From Niastella populi (lineage in GTDB: Bacteria; Bacteroidota; Bacteroidia; Chitinophagales; Chitinophagaceae): a stretch of 64,000 bases of DNA. Location of the stretch: positions 39,562 to 103,561 of the forward strand of contig NZ_LWBP01000191.1 of NCBI RefSeq assembly GCF_002078015.1, in the 5' to 3' direction. A program made the position numbers and the translations under genes. The notes under the pieces were generated by a model. It was not told the origin of the DNA and did not search any database. It was given only the letters and a program-made list of their open reading frames with translations. Positions 9,601-18,585 of the stretch are shown here, piece after piece (the first letter of the stretch is position 1; each line of letters opens with the position of its first letter).

Positions 9601-9821
9601 CATTACCGGCCAAACAGGTAAAACGCATGAAGCTGAACGGCATCAGAATGTATGCTGCGGGTGAGAACCTGTTTTACATTATGTCGAAGAACTACCGCGG
9701 AATCAATCCTGAAGCAAGAACAACTTCAGGCGCCTACGCTTCGCCGCTGATCGACGGTTATCAGCGCGGTGGTTTTCCGATCGGAAGAACTGTTACGATG
9801 GGGATCGATATTAATTTTTAA
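6606..9821 (+). CDS. susC: SusC/RagA-type TonB-dependent outer-membrane receptor of the alginate locus
   Basis: The 1071-residue protein has a signal peptide (about residues 1-20, ending VVALAQ), a carboxypeptidase-like beta-sandwich (about 22-98), and a TonB plug domain (about 105-225). The plug carries VVIGYGQQRKSHLTGAV, IRVRGLSS, DPLVVVDGHPVPDG and ANGVIIITTKSG. A large 22-strand-type barrel follows, ending in the aromatic residue of MGIDINF. Such proteins form the outer-membrane channel that takes up large oligosaccharides, with the SusD partner as lid, using TonB energy. The susD gene follows 25 bases downstream. The neighbouring PL6, PL17 and PL7 lyases point to alginate oligosaccharides as substrate. 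Length is normal for the family. The tandem GntR operator lies about 270 bases upstream. Confidence 0.95.
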   Translation: MKKNLGILIVCLLLSVVALAQKTIGGKITDAKSGIPLAAASVTVVGAKSGTGVSTDEKGNFSIKVNSAKAKLMISAVGYKSQIIELNGKTSLAIQLEVMAAVLDDIVVIGYGQQRKSHLTGAVSKVKNENLDEIPTSGLDKTLIGKIAGVTVQNTSSEVASNPRIRVRGLSSISASADPLVVVDGHPVPDGLSMVNAFDVESVEVLKDAASAAIYGSRGANGVIIITTKSGKTNKPKYAVKAYYGQKGPYKLHPIMSTSEYTQKMYNEAAMRAKDPTVTTDKQNLITPQEKARYLVESVLRSGDGTNWQEEALQSASIYNVQMGVSGGKDLRYYVSGNYQSDEGIMGHSGLNRMNFKTKLDGALSKKVKFSVNFNPSYSRAQSPPVNFTDYYRFYSGLPVHHTAATAAFVKQNPQWANLQPGDWAQAGHFSNLVYQGYMPDGTYYNSGADASVNDGKVIPFSSSNNTPKSVAERQSNFTDNYRALTGADITIDLYKGLTLKTQGSAYFNYVETNSFSKRNAKADGDVNRGVNYSKKFIDLLWENTLNYTTSIRNKHNISGLLGFTAQKTSIDESQITGLNLPGDDIQTLNLASSIDLSGTYTKKTPIGLLSYLGRITYDYEGKYLFTASLRTDGSGYFPEGQKYGWFPAVSAGWRISSEPFMEDIRWLSNLKVRSSYGATGNNKIEPFSYLELLNIANYAFGAGTGTLGSGLAANNDVLPNILTWERTFQYDAGIDVGLFGDRITMSLEYYNGVTDRLLYKQAAMSFSGSNQYWNNIGKVRNQGLELELSSVNVRKKNWQWSTMLNVSGNRNRLLQMGGEPFQYNYGERNEIYASIVGRPSVQFFGYKTDGVWTSDQAIADAKAAGYSSAMSKYFVAGGLKFVDVTGDKIIDEADRTVLGKPFPDFTWGITNTVKYKSFDVTFVIQGVQGASVLNGDAYYNESKWYNKNYNTGGRWVSAAFPGDGKTPYASNGSDWMLTDHVIENGSYAALRSCVLGYSLPAKQVKRMKLNGIRMYAAGENLFYIMSKNYRGINPEARTTSGAYASPLIDGYQRGGFPIGRTVTMGIDINF

Positions 9822-9846
9822 CGCCTGCCATAGAAAAATATTCGTC

Positions 9847-11415
9847 ATGAAACTGCTTAAACAAACTTCCATCATATTGCTTGTTGCCGGCCTCACGGCC
9901 TGTAACCGGATCATTGACCTGAAGCCCGGGTCGAATGTGACGGTTGAGAATTACTACCGCACCTATGAAGAGGTGAAAGTAGCCCTTACCGGTTGTTATA
10001 ATGGGTTGCAAAAGCCGCTGGAAACAGAATGGATGATGACCGAATTGCGGTCTGATATTTCAAAACAGGGTTCACCGGGCAGTACGTCGGTGCCAAATAT
10101 TGAATTGAATGATCTGAACACTTATTTACAGAACTCATCGCACGACAAGGTGTATGACTACTGGTATTATACCTATAAAAATATTCGTAGCGCCAATTAC
10201 GTGTTGAGAAGTTTGGGCGTGGAATATACCAACGGAAAGATCGCGTTGGGTGAACCTGTTGCGCAAATGAGCGATGCACAACGGAAACAGTTGGCCGGGG
10301 AGGCATTGTTCATCAGGGCGTATCATTATTTCAACCTGGTGCGGTTATATGGCGGTGTATTTATTCTCACCGAAAAGGAAGATCCTGTTGCATTGAAATC
10401 GATCGGCCGCTCTTCGGTAGAAGAATGTTATAAATTGATCACTGCCGACCTGGAAACAGCACAGGAATTAATGGCCAGGAAAACCTTTAGCGCTATGGCG
10501 CAGGAAGACCTCGGCCGGGCAACCATCTGGGCCGCCAAATCGCTGCTGGCGAAAGTATACCTTACCATCAACCGCAGAACCGACGCATTGCCATTGCTGG
10601 AAGATGTGATCAGCAACAGCGGTCACGACCTGCTGTCCGATTATGCTGATGTGTTTTCGATCGGTAATGAAATGAACAGGGAAATTGTTTTTGCCGTGCG
10701 GTATAAAGCCGGTGGACTGGGTTTGGGTAATTATATGGCCAATTCCTTTGCCGCATTGAACAGCGGCAGCGCCCTTGTCAATGGCAACGGGTCGGGTTTG
10801 AATTATCCTACCGACAATATGGTGGCCAAATATATCATGCCTGCCAGCAGTTTTGCCGATAAACGGAAAGACGCCACTATAGCGCGGTATAATAACCTGA
10901 ACTATGTAAAGAAATTCCTTTCGCCGGTGATGATAAAGAACGATGCCGAGAACGATTTCCCGGTTCTCAGGTTTGCCGATGTACTGCTGATGAAAGCTGA
11001 AGCATTGGGTTTCGATGCGGCATCTGTTGAGATCATCAATCGTATCAGGGCGAGAGCAGGGGCCGGAATATACCCGGGCACAGGTACTTTCTCCGCTGCT
11101 TTTTATCAGTACCCCGCATCGGGCGACGAAGCTATCACCGATGCAAACTTCCTTACCAGATTACTCGATGAAAGAAGGCTCGAGCTGGCATTCGAGAACC
11201 ACCGCCTGTTCGATCTGATACGCACCGGGCAGTTCGTAACAGCTATGCAGGCATATTATTCTTCGGAATACGATACGCATTACAAACGGTTCAAACCTGC
11301 CTTGTTGTTAACTGAGTTACAGGCGAACATCAATATACGACCGCTTTTGCCGATACCACAACGTGAGCTGGACACCAATAATGAAATTGCGATTGAACAA
11401 AATAAAGGATATTAA
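9847..11415 (+). CDS. susD: SusD/RagB-like glycan-binding outer-membrane lipoprotein
   Basis: The 522-residue protein starts MKLLKQTSIILLVAGLTAC, a lipoprotein signal with the lipidated cysteine at residue 19. I chose the ATG at 9847; an in-frame start at 9769 would put 26 residues overlapping susC before the signal peptide. SusD features follow: FIRAYHYFNLVRLYGGV (conserved TPR helix), LADVLLMKAEAL-type motif as VLRFADVLLMKAEALGF, INRIRARAG, and the C-terminal LLDERRLELAFENHRLFDLIR block. It should sit as a lid on the SusC barrel and bind alginate oligosaccharides at the cell surface. The gene directly follows susC and is probably in the same transcript. Confidence 0.95.
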   Translation: MKLLKQTSIILLVAGLTACNRIIDLKPGSNVTVENYYRTYEEVKVALTGCYNGLQKPLETEWMMTELRSDISKQGSPGSTSVPNIELNDLNTYLQNSSHDKVYDYWYYTYKNIRSANYVLRSLGVEYTNGKIALGEPVAQMSDAQRKQLAGEALFIRAYHYFNLVRLYGGVFILTEKEDPVALKSIGRSSVEECYKLITADLETAQELMARKTFSAMAQEDLGRATIWAAKSLLAKVYLTINRRTDALPLLEDVISNSGHDLLSDYADVFSIGNEMNREIVFAVRYKAGGLGLGNYMANSFAALNSGSALVNGNGSGLNYPTDNMVAKYIMPASSFADKRKDATIARYNNLNYVKKFLSPVMIKNDAENDFPVLRFADVLLMKAEALGFDAASVEIINRIRARAGAGIYPGTGTFSAAFYQYPASGDEAITDANFLTRLLDERRLELAFENHRLFDLIRTGQFVTAMQAYYSSEYDTHYKRFKPALLLTELQANINIRPLLPIPQRELDTNNEIAIEQNKGY

Positions 11416-11416
11416 T

Positions 11417-11450
11417 GTGATAATGTGATAATTCGATAATGTGATAATGG
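11417..11450 (+). repeat. Short GATAAT repeat between susD and the next gene
   Basis: GTGATAAT occurs three times and TCGATAAT once in 34 bases. It fills most of the spacer between susD and the lipoprotein gene. Function is unknown; it may simply be low-complexity spacer. Confidence 0.4.
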
Positions 11451-11487
11451 AAGACACAATATGTCTCCGATAACAAATGACTGCGAT

Positions 11488-13092
11488 ATGATAAAAATAT
11501 TCAAATCATCCATTTTTAATCTGCCGGCCATGGCGGCGTTGATAACGCTGGTAATGGTTGCCTGTCAAAAGAAAGACTTTGTACAGCCGGAAGGCACATT
11601 GAACAGTGATGAGTATGTATACAATGTGGCTTTAAAAAGTTTTCAGCCGCAAGCCGCCGTTAGCGGTAACATAAATGCGACCATTGATATGGAAGTGATC
11701 TATTATTACTTACAACGCGAGGGCAAACAGGATACGCTTATCCAGGTAGATTTTCCGCCGGCGGAAAATAGCCGCGACTACCGGTTCGAAATAAAAGCAG
11801 TTTCCTGGGCGGGCATTGACCTGTCGGCGGTACAGGGCCTGAAACTGTTGTGCGTACAGGATAATAATGCATCCTTTGAAAAGATCATAAAGATCAGCTA
11901 TTTCGATCCCAACGCGCCGGTGGTCACCGGTTTGCCCGATAAAATGACACCTGCGATAAACGGTAACACCGCTATCACTGCAAAAGCTACTTCAGAAACC
12001 GGGTTGTCGAAGATCTATATTTCCGATAACCGGAGCGGTAATTTCGAGGTATTGGACAGTATTGCCGGGAATGGCGCCAAAGAAGTTGCCATCAACTATA
12101 ATTATACCTATGGCGATGGCGCTGGGCAGTTAAAGGTTACAGCAGTAGATATATACGGGTTGAAAACAGAGACGCTGGTGCAGTTTGTAAACATTCCGTT
12201 TAAACCGGTGATCACTTTCAGTACCGATGCCCTTATGGCCGCTTTGCCCGATGGAACACCGGAGATCAGCGGTACGCTGAAATCCTATACTCCCCTTAAT
12301 GCAGTTACGGTATATGCTATTGCAGGCAATGTGGAAACGATGCAGGGAACGGTTACGCCCGTGCTTACGGGCTCAACAGCCAATGAGTATAATTATACCT
12401 TTAATTATACCTCGTTTGGCTACAACGCATCGGTTACCGCCTGTAAGGTAGTGGCAAAAGATGCAGGCAACAGTGAGAATGCAGCTTCGGTGCCGGTTAC
12501 CATTCTTCCATACTACCACTGGAAAAATCTTACCATGATGGCGCAGGGGCTTACCGGCACCAACTCAACCAGTTGTTTTTTTACCGGGGAACTTTCAGCG
12601 CCGGTTGTTGGTCCATGTGAGGTGATCAACGATGCCAGCTATAATACGCGGGTTGATTTTGCCATCTTCTGTAACAGCACGCCCCTGATCGCTTTCAATA
12701 ACCCGGCGAATATTTCATCAGGTACGTTGTCGACCTTTAAATGTAGTGGTACCTCATGGGCGCCGCCAACACCCACCTCAACTACTTTGAAGAAAACCCA
12801 ATTCAGGGTATTGGGAACAGGATCGGCCGAAAGTAATATTAAAACAAAGTTCAATGACAATAGCATCACGGAATTGAACGATGCCTTTTTCACCGGTGTG
12901 GCCGCACCAACGGCAAATGCACCCAACTCAACTACTTTTACAACATCATCGCTGATCTGGGCCAAAGTAACGCCTGCCGGCGGTACCGGTGCAACAAAAA
13001 ATATATTGATCAAAGTTAATGCGGTGAACGTGGTAGCGGTTCCCTCACAGGGAACTTCTACGCTCACTATCGACATTATGAAAGAACAATAA
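11488..13092 (+). CDS. Putative surface glycan-binding lipoprotein (SusE/F position)
   Basis: From the ATG at 11488 the 534-residue product begins MIKIFKSSIFNLPAMAAL and has a lipobox VMVAC followed by QKKDF, so it is a predicted lipoprotein. I chose 11488 rather than 11461 because the extra nine residues lie outside the signal peptide. The body is beta-rich with Ig-like segments, for example VSGNINATIDMEVIYYYL and GTSTLTIDIMKEQ at the C terminus. I recognise no catalytic motif. Its place directly after susC and susD is the one usually taken by SusE/SusF-type surface glycan-binding proteins, so an alginate-binding role is likely, but this is inferred from position. The family itself is not identified. 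Confidence 0.65.
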   Translation: MIKIFKSSIFNLPAMAALITLVMVACQKKDFVQPEGTLNSDEYVYNVALKSFQPQAAVSGNINATIDMEVIYYYLQREGKQDTLIQVDFPPAENSRDYRFEIKAVSWAGIDLSAVQGLKLLCVQDNNASFEKIIKISYFDPNAPVVTGLPDKMTPAINGNTAITAKATSETGLSKIYISDNRSGNFEVLDSIAGNGAKEVAINYNYTYGDGAGQLKVTAVDIYGLKTETLVQFVNIPFKPVITFSTDALMAALPDGTPEISGTLKSYTPLNAVTVYAIAGNVETMQGTVTPVLTGSTANEYNYTFNYTSFGYNASVTACKVVAKDAGNSENAASVPVTILPYYHWKNLTMMAQGLTGTNSTSCFFTGELSAPVVGPCEVINDASYNTRVDFAIFCNSTPLIAFNNPANISSGTLSTFKCSGTSWAPPTPTSTTLKKTQFRVLGTGSAESNIKTKFNDNSITELNDAFFTGVAAPTANAPNSTTFTTSSLIWAKVTPAGGTGATKNILIKVNAVNVVAVPSQGTSTLTIDIMKEQ

Positions 13093-13131
13093 AAAAAATC
13101 ATTAACCTTACACCTGTAAAATAAAAGCATT

Positions 13132-13854
13132 ATGGATACATCAGACATAATTCAAAGCATTAAGAGCATCGAGGTGGAAAGTCCGACCAACAAGATCATC
13201 CAACAGCTAAAACAGTTGATCACCACAGGGCAATTGAAACCGGGCGACCGACTGCCGGCCGAACGGGTGCTGGCAGAAAGATTGGGCGTTGGCCGCAGCT
13301 ATGTGCGTGAAGCCATTCGCAAACTGGAGTTCTTTGGCTTGCTGAAAACTTCGCCGCAAAGCGGAACATATGTATCGGGTTACAATATAAAAATGATCGA
13401 AGGTGTATTGACCGATATCATCAACTTCAATAAGGATGATTTTGCGGCCCTGATAGAAGCCCGCTATTATATGGAGATCAACGCGGCAAGGCTGGCAGCC
13501 ATGCGGCGCACCGATGATGACCTGGCCTTGTTGCAGGCTGCTGTAGCCGATTACGATAATAAAGTGAACGGCAAACAGGATGCGGTGCAGGAAGACATGT
13601 TCATTCACCTGCGGATTGCCAATGCCACAAAGAACTCGGTGTTTGAAAGCATGCTACTGATGTTGTTGCCCGATATCATCAAAAACATCATCGATCAAAA
13701 GATCTGCGGCGATAACCGCGGTGTACAGGCGATGGCAGAGCACCATGAAATATTGCAGGCCATTGCCGATCAGGATGCCGATGCGGCCGGTGCGGCAATG
13801 GCTGCGCACCTCGATGATATTTTGAGGATAAGCAGGGAGAAGAAAGGGTGGTAA
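13132..13854 (+). CDS. GntR-family regulator, FadR subfamily (FCD domain)
   Basis: The 240-residue protein has an N-terminal winged helix (about residues 18-82) with RLPAERVLAERLGVGRSYV, then VREAIRKLEFFGLL, the typical GntR recognition block. An all-helical FCD ligand domain follows (about 95-235) with IEARYYMEINAARLAA and the metal/ligand histidines expected around FIHLRIA and AEHHEIL. FadR-subfamily regulators usually bind TGGT-N2-ACCA palindromes and sense a sugar acid. Two such palindromes lie before susC. It is therefore the likely regulator of the locus, responding to an alginate breakdown product such as DEH or KDG; the ligand is inferred. It sits between the SusCD group and the lyase group, on the same strand. 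Confidence 0.9.
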   Translation: MDTSDIIQSIKSIEVESPTNKIIQQLKQLITTGQLKPGDRLPAERVLAERLGVGRSYVREAIRKLEFFGLLKTSPQSGTYVSGYNIKMIEGVLTDIINFNKDDFAALIEARYYMEINAARLAAMRRTDDDLALLQAAVADYDNKVNGKQDAVQEDMFIHLRIANATKNSVFESMLLMLLPDIIKNIIDQKICGDNRGVQAMAEHHEILQAIADQDADAAGAAMAAHLDDILRISREKKGW

Positions 13855-14040
13855 GCAGGAAGAAATGAAGTATTTGAAAATCGGGAATAGAGAAATGGAA
13901 CGTCTGTTGAAAAATTTCGTTAAGACATACAGGATAATGAAATGTTGCCATAGTAAGTTCCATCTGGCCAAAACTCAATTATTATTTTCAGCCGAAAAAG
14001 TGAAATATTGAATAACGAATGTCCATCACTAAATGTTGAA

Positions 14041-16434
14041 ATGAAAACCAGCAAAAACTGTAACCGCATTTTGTATTTGCGTACAGCCTGCGGCTTGCGG
14101 CTTGCAGCTGTTTTTAAAAAATATTGCTGGTTATTTGTTTTCATACTGCTTGTTGGGAAAGCGCGTGGCGCTACAATGCTGGTAAGCAATAAACAACAAC
14201 TGCATGAGGCGTTGTTAAAAGCGCAGCCGGGCGATACCATTTTGCTCAACAAAGGAAGGTGGAATAATGTAGCCCTGGTTATAGAAACAAGCGGTACCAA
14301 AGAAATGCCGGTCGTAATTGCAGCCGAAGCGCCGGGGACGGTACAATTTACCGGCAACTCGTTCATCAGGTTTGGCGGTAACCATGTGGTGGTGTCAGGT
14401 ATTCAGTTTGTTGATGGTTTTGCAGAAAATGGCGCTGTAGTAGAGTTCAGAAAGAACAATGAAAAACCTGCCAATAATTGTCGCCTTACCAACTGTGTGA
14501 TCAATGATTATAACAAACCCGGCCGTTTTGATAACGAGAGCTGGATCGTATTATGGGGGCGGCATAACCGCATCGACCATTGTACCATTGGTGGTAAATT
14601 AACCGGCGGTACAACCATCATTGTTGAACTGAATGATGAACGCAGCCAGCAGAACTATCACGAAATAGACAGCAATTATTTTAACGGAAGACTGCCATTG
14701 GGTTCCAATGGGGGCGAAACCATTCGGGTTGGCGTGTCCCGCTATGCTTTGACCTCCTCACACACCAGCATTCACCACAATTATTTTGAACGCTGCAGTG
14801 GAGAAGTGGAGATCATTTCTGTAAAAAGTTGCGACAACCAGATCAACAACAATACTTTTTATGAATGCGAAGGAGGGTTGGTGCTGCGGCATGGAGAACG
14901 CAATACTGTAACCGGCAACGTATTTATAGGTAATCAAATGCCGCATACAGGCGGCGTGCGCATCATCAATCCCGGTCATAAAGTTAGCAATAACCTGTTT
15001 ATAGAACTGGCAGGCGAGCGCTTTCATGCTGCATTCAGCGTATTGAATGGCGTTCCGAATTCATTACCTAACCGCTATGTGCAGGTAAAAGATGTGGAAA
15101 TAGATCACAATACATTTGTAGGTTGTAAAAGCATAGTTTTCGGGGCTGGTAAAGATCCCGAGCGAACCGCGGCTCCGGCGAATGTTGTCTTTCGCAACAA
15201 TTTGATCTCCTCTAAAAGTAATCTTTTGTATGAAGACGCCAATAATGATGGCGGTATTTTGTTCCAAAGCAACTCGGCTATTGTTCAGGGAACTGCTGCA
15301 CTGGCTAAAGGATTTTCTCCTGCCGGTAAAAGCGGTGTAAGAAATGTTACCTATAAGGGAAGGTGTTATACGTTGCCCGTTCATACAAACGGGGTAGGCT
15401 TGAAGCAGGTATCCTGGATGGATGCTGACGAAGCCGGCGCCAGATGGTATGAACCGGCAGGGCCGGCACTAACCGCTCCTGTAACATACACGGTACCGGC
15501 AGCACAAAGCAAAGAGCTGCCAGGTATTGTAGCCAAAGCAAGACCCGGCGATATCATTCAGCTAGCCGATACCGGCCTGTATGAGCTCGACGAACCATTG
15601 GTGATCCGTACCCTTATAACAATCAAAGGAAGGGATGGTGAATTCAAACCGCAATTGGTAAACACCGGTGCGAAAAGTTTGCCGGCTTTTGTCATTATCG
15701 AAAATGGCGGCGGTATAACGCTGGAACATGTTCAGTTCAACAGCGCGTATAAAAGTTATGGCGATGTGCAAACCGCCATCAGCACTACCACCAAACCCAT
15801 GAACGGTCATTACCGCTTACAGGTACATGATTGTGTATTCTTCAATTTCAATGAAAGTAGTTCCGGTTGTATCCGTGGAACCAAAAGCACTTATGCCGAT
15901 TCGGTGATCATTACCAACAGTTTGTTTCATCATAATTCCGGAACGGGTATCGATTTCTCGGCAGAGAAAGATGACAAAGGTATTTACAACGTAGCGCACC
16001 TGTTGGTAAGGAATTGTGTATTTACCAATATGTTGAGCACAGCCATCAATGTATATCGCGGCGGCAACGATGAAAGTACCACCGGCCCCAACGTGGTTAT
16101 AGACCATTGCACTTTCAATGAGGTGGATAACCGCATGCAGGGCTGTGTGGTAAAACTGCCGGGTGTGCAAACCGCCAGCGTTACCAATTGTGTATTCAAC
16201 AAAAGCGGCGCCGGCGGCCGTTGCATCTGGTTTGAGGAAATGAGCTGGGACAAACTGAGGGTAGACTATTGCAATTTTTATAAAAGCGGCCGCGTAAGTT
16301 CATTCTTCAATAATGTTACCGGTAAACATATTTATTACAATAACCCTGTATTTAACGATCCGTCACTGTACGATTTCAGGCTGGCTGCGGGCACCCTGAA
16401 ATCGGCCGATGGAAAACGATTGGGTGTAAACTAA
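14041..16434 (+). CDS. Polysaccharide lyase family 6 (alginate lyase, chondroitinase-B fold)
   Basis: From the ATG at 14041 the product has 797 residues with a late signal peptide ending VGKARGA (about residue 44). The body is a right-handed beta-helix in two parts, typical of two-domain PL6 enzymes. The catalytic region is visible: NGGETIRVG with the calcium-binding glutamate (about E226), SGEVEIISVKSC with the catalytic lysine (about K262), and GGLVLRHGERN with the catalytic arginine (about R283). PL6 enzymes cleave alginate, often at MG or G linkages, by beta-elimination. A second beta-helix domain starts near residue 480. The n-region before the signal core is unusually long (about 27 residues) and contains a repeat-derived stretch. 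It is the first of three lyases in the locus. Confidence 0.9.
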   Translation: MKTSKNCNRILYLRTACGLRLAAVFKKYCWLFVFILLVGKARGATMLVSNKQQLHEALLKAQPGDTILLNKGRWNNVALVIETSGTKEMPVVIAAEAPGTVQFTGNSFIRFGGNHVVVSGIQFVDGFAENGAVVEFRKNNEKPANNCRLTNCVINDYNKPGRFDNESWIVLWGRHNRIDHCTIGGKLTGGTTIIVELNDERSQQNYHEIDSNYFNGRLPLGSNGGETIRVGVSRYALTSSHTSIHHNYFERCSGEVEIISVKSCDNQINNNTFYECEGGLVLRHGERNTVTGNVFIGNQMPHTGGVRIINPGHKVSNNLFIELAGERFHAAFSVLNGVPNSLPNRYVQVKDVEIDHNTFVGCKSIVFGAGKDPERTAAPANVVFRNNLISSKSNLLYEDANNDGGILFQSNSAIVQGTAALAKGFSPAGKSGVRNVTYKGRCYTLPVHTNGVGLKQVSWMDADEAGARWYEPAGPALTAPVTYTVPAAQSKELPGIVAKARPGDIIQLADTGLYELDEPLVIRTLITIKGRDGEFKPQLVNTGAKSLPAFVIIENGGGITLEHVQFNSAYKSYGDVQTAISTTTKPMNGHYRLQVHDCVFFNFNESSSGCIRGTKSTYADSVIITNSLFHHNSGTGIDFSAEKDDKGIYNVAHLLVRNCVFTNMLSTAINVYRGGNDESTTGPNVVIDHCTFNEVDNRMQGCVVKLPGVQTASVTNCVFNKSGAGGRCIWFEEMSWDKLRVDYCNFYKSGRVSSFFNNVTGKHIYYNNPVFNDPSLYDFRLAAGTLKSADGKRLGVN

Positions 16435-16443
16435 TTATAACGA

Positions 16444-18579
16444 ATGCCACGAACAGAGAGATTGTGTTTAGTATGGTTGTTGATCGCCGGATTGCTGCAA
16501 AGCGCAAAGGCGCAACAGCATCCCTCCATATTGCTTACCCGGCAGAACATAGAGAACGTTCGCAATGGGGTTGCCAGGTATCCTTTGCTGCAGCAGTCAT
16601 GGAAAGAGCTGAAAAAGGATGCAGACAAAGCAATTAAAGCAACGATCGATGTGCCCATGCCGCATGATGCGGGCGGCGGCGTTACGCATGAACAACATAA
16701 AAAGAACTATCAGAACATACTGGCCTGTGGTGTAGCCTGGCAAATAACCAACGACGATCGATATGCCCGGTATGTAAAAGAATTGTTGATGCAATATGCA
16801 GCTGTATATAATACCTGGCCGCGTCATCCCAGGCGCAAGGACGCGCCGGGTGGTAAAATGTTCTGGCAAAACCTGAACGATTGCGTATGGCAGGTATATG
16901 TGATACAGGGATACGATTGTATTTACGACTATCTGAACGCAGATGAAAGAAAAAAAATAGAAGACAATTTGTTTGAACCCATAGTAAAAGAGCTGTCGGA
17001 GGTAAATGGCGACATTTTCAACAGGATCCATAACCATGGCACATGGTCGGTTGCCGCAGTGGGAATGACCGGTTATGTTTGTGGCAGAAAGGAATGGGTG
17101 GATATGGCTTTGCATGGCAGCAAAAAAGATGATAAAAGCGGTTTCCTGGCGCAGTTGAACCGGTTGTTCTCACCCGATGGGTATTATACCGAAGGACCCT
17201 ATTACCAGCGTTATGCAATTCTGCCCTTTATACTTTTTGCCAAAACAATACATCAATATCAGCCCGAACTGGGCATTTATAACTATCGCAGCGGTTTGTT
17301 GAAAAAAGCGGTGAACACCGCCCTGCAATGCACCTATACCAATAAAGTATTCTTCCCGGTAAACGATGCCATGAAGGACAAAACCTATGAAAGTGAAGAA
17401 TTGGTTTATGCCGTTGATATAGCGTACAGCGATATGCAGTCGGCCGATGACCTGCTCGATATTGCACAACAGCAGAAAAGGGTGATTGTCAGCGATGCCG
17501 GGGTAAAAGTGGCCAAAGCGATTGCCGAGGGAAAAACAAAACCGTTCGCTTATCAACCGGTGTGGATCAGCGATGGCGCCGATGGAAACGAAGGTGGGCT
17601 GGGAATTTTAAGATGGGGCAGTAATGACGACCAGGCATGCGTGGTGATGAAAGCGGCGTCGCAGGGAATGGGCCATGGCCATTTCGACCGGTTGAATATT
17701 CTGTACTATGATAACAATACCGAAGTGTTCAGCGATTATGGCGCAGTTCGTTTTTTAAATATCGAAACAAAAAACGGCGGTAACTATACCAGGGAGAATA
17801 CTACCTGGGGTAAACAAACCATTGCGCACAATACGATAGCGGTAGATAAACAATCGCAGTACAGGGCCAATGAAAAGGCCGGTGACAGATCAGCCCCCCG
17901 GCTGGTTTACTTCAATGCAACATCGCAATACCAGGTAGTATGCGCCGAAGAGGATCATGCTTTCGAGGGTGTGCAACTGGTACGTACGGCCATTCTGTTC
18001 AAACCTCAGGGCGCTGCCATGCCATTGCTGATAGATGTGTTCAAAGCCAAAAGCGCAGCGCCGCATCAATACGATCTGCCATTCTGGTACCAGGGCCATT
18101 TAACCGATAGCAATTTTCCCATTACCGCCAGCAAAACGCAGCTACTGCCTGCGGGCGGCAATTACGGCTATCAGCATTTGTGGGTGAACGGCGAAACCAA
18201 AATGAATACCGCCAATGGCGTAATCACCTTCATCAATAACAAACGCTTCTATTCAACTACCTTCCTGGCAGATACCAACACCAGCGTGTCGTTTGTGACC
18301 TGTGGGGCAAATGATCCTGACTTCAATCTGCGAAATGAGAAAGCATATATCATTACGACAAAAGCAGCGGCGGGGCATACATTTATCAATATTACCGAAC
18401 CCCATGGGAAAACCAATCCGGTGGCGGAGTACACGGTTGGTTTTAAACCGCAGACAAAAGATATAAAACTTGTGAGCGATGATGCCGATAATACTGCTTT
18501 TACGTTCACATATAATAAGGTAACCTACAAAGTCAATTTACAGTACAACAACAAACTATCATTTATTACCATTAAATAG
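16444..18579 (+). CDS. PL17-type exo-acting oligoalginate lyase (heparinase II/III-like)
   Basis: The 711-residue protein has a signal peptide ending SAKAQ (about residue 24), an alpha/alpha barrel (about 30-360) and a C-terminal heparinase II/III-like beta-sheet domain. Key residues match the PL17 model Alg17c: N197-H198 in FNRIHNHGTW, tyrosines at 247-254 in SPDGYYTEGPYYQRYA, and a zinc-site GHGHFDRLN at about 410-417. PL17 enzymes release unsaturated monouronate from the ends of alginate oligosaccharides, so this step gives the monomers used by KdgF and the reductase. The gene starts 9 bases after PL6 and 6 bases before kdgF, so it is in a tight operon. Likely location is periplasm or cell surface. 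Confidence 0.92.
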   Translation: MPRTERLCLVWLLIAGLLQSAKAQQHPSILLTRQNIENVRNGVARYPLLQQSWKELKKDADKAIKATIDVPMPHDAGGGVTHEQHKKNYQNILACGVAWQITNDDRYARYVKELLMQYAAVYNTWPRHPRRKDAPGGKMFWQNLNDCVWQVYVIQGYDCIYDYLNADERKKIEDNLFEPIVKELSEVNGDIFNRIHNHGTWSVAAVGMTGYVCGRKEWVDMALHGSKKDDKSGFLAQLNRLFSPDGYYTEGPYYQRYAILPFILFAKTIHQYQPELGIYNYRSGLLKKAVNTALQCTYTNKVFFPVNDAMKDKTYESEELVYAVDIAYSDMQSADDLLDIAQQQKRVIVSDAGVKVAKAIAEGKTKPFAYQPVWISDGADGNEGGLGILRWGSNDDQACVVMKAASQGMGHGHFDRLNILYYDNNTEVFSDYGAVRFLNIETKNGGNYTRENTTWGKQTIAHNTIAVDKQSQYRANEKAGDRSAPRLVYFNATSQYQVVCAEEDHAFEGVQLVRTAILFKPQGAAMPLLIDVFKAKSAAPHQYDLPFWYQGHLTDSNFPITASKTQLLPAGGNYGYQHLWVNGETKMNTANGVITFINNKRFYSTTFLADTNTSVSFVTCGANDPDFNLRNEKAYIITTKAAAGHTFINITEPHGKTNPVAEYTVGFKPQTKDIKLVSDDADNTAFTFTYNKVTYKVNLQYNNKLSFITIK

Positions 18580-18585
18580 GCATAT

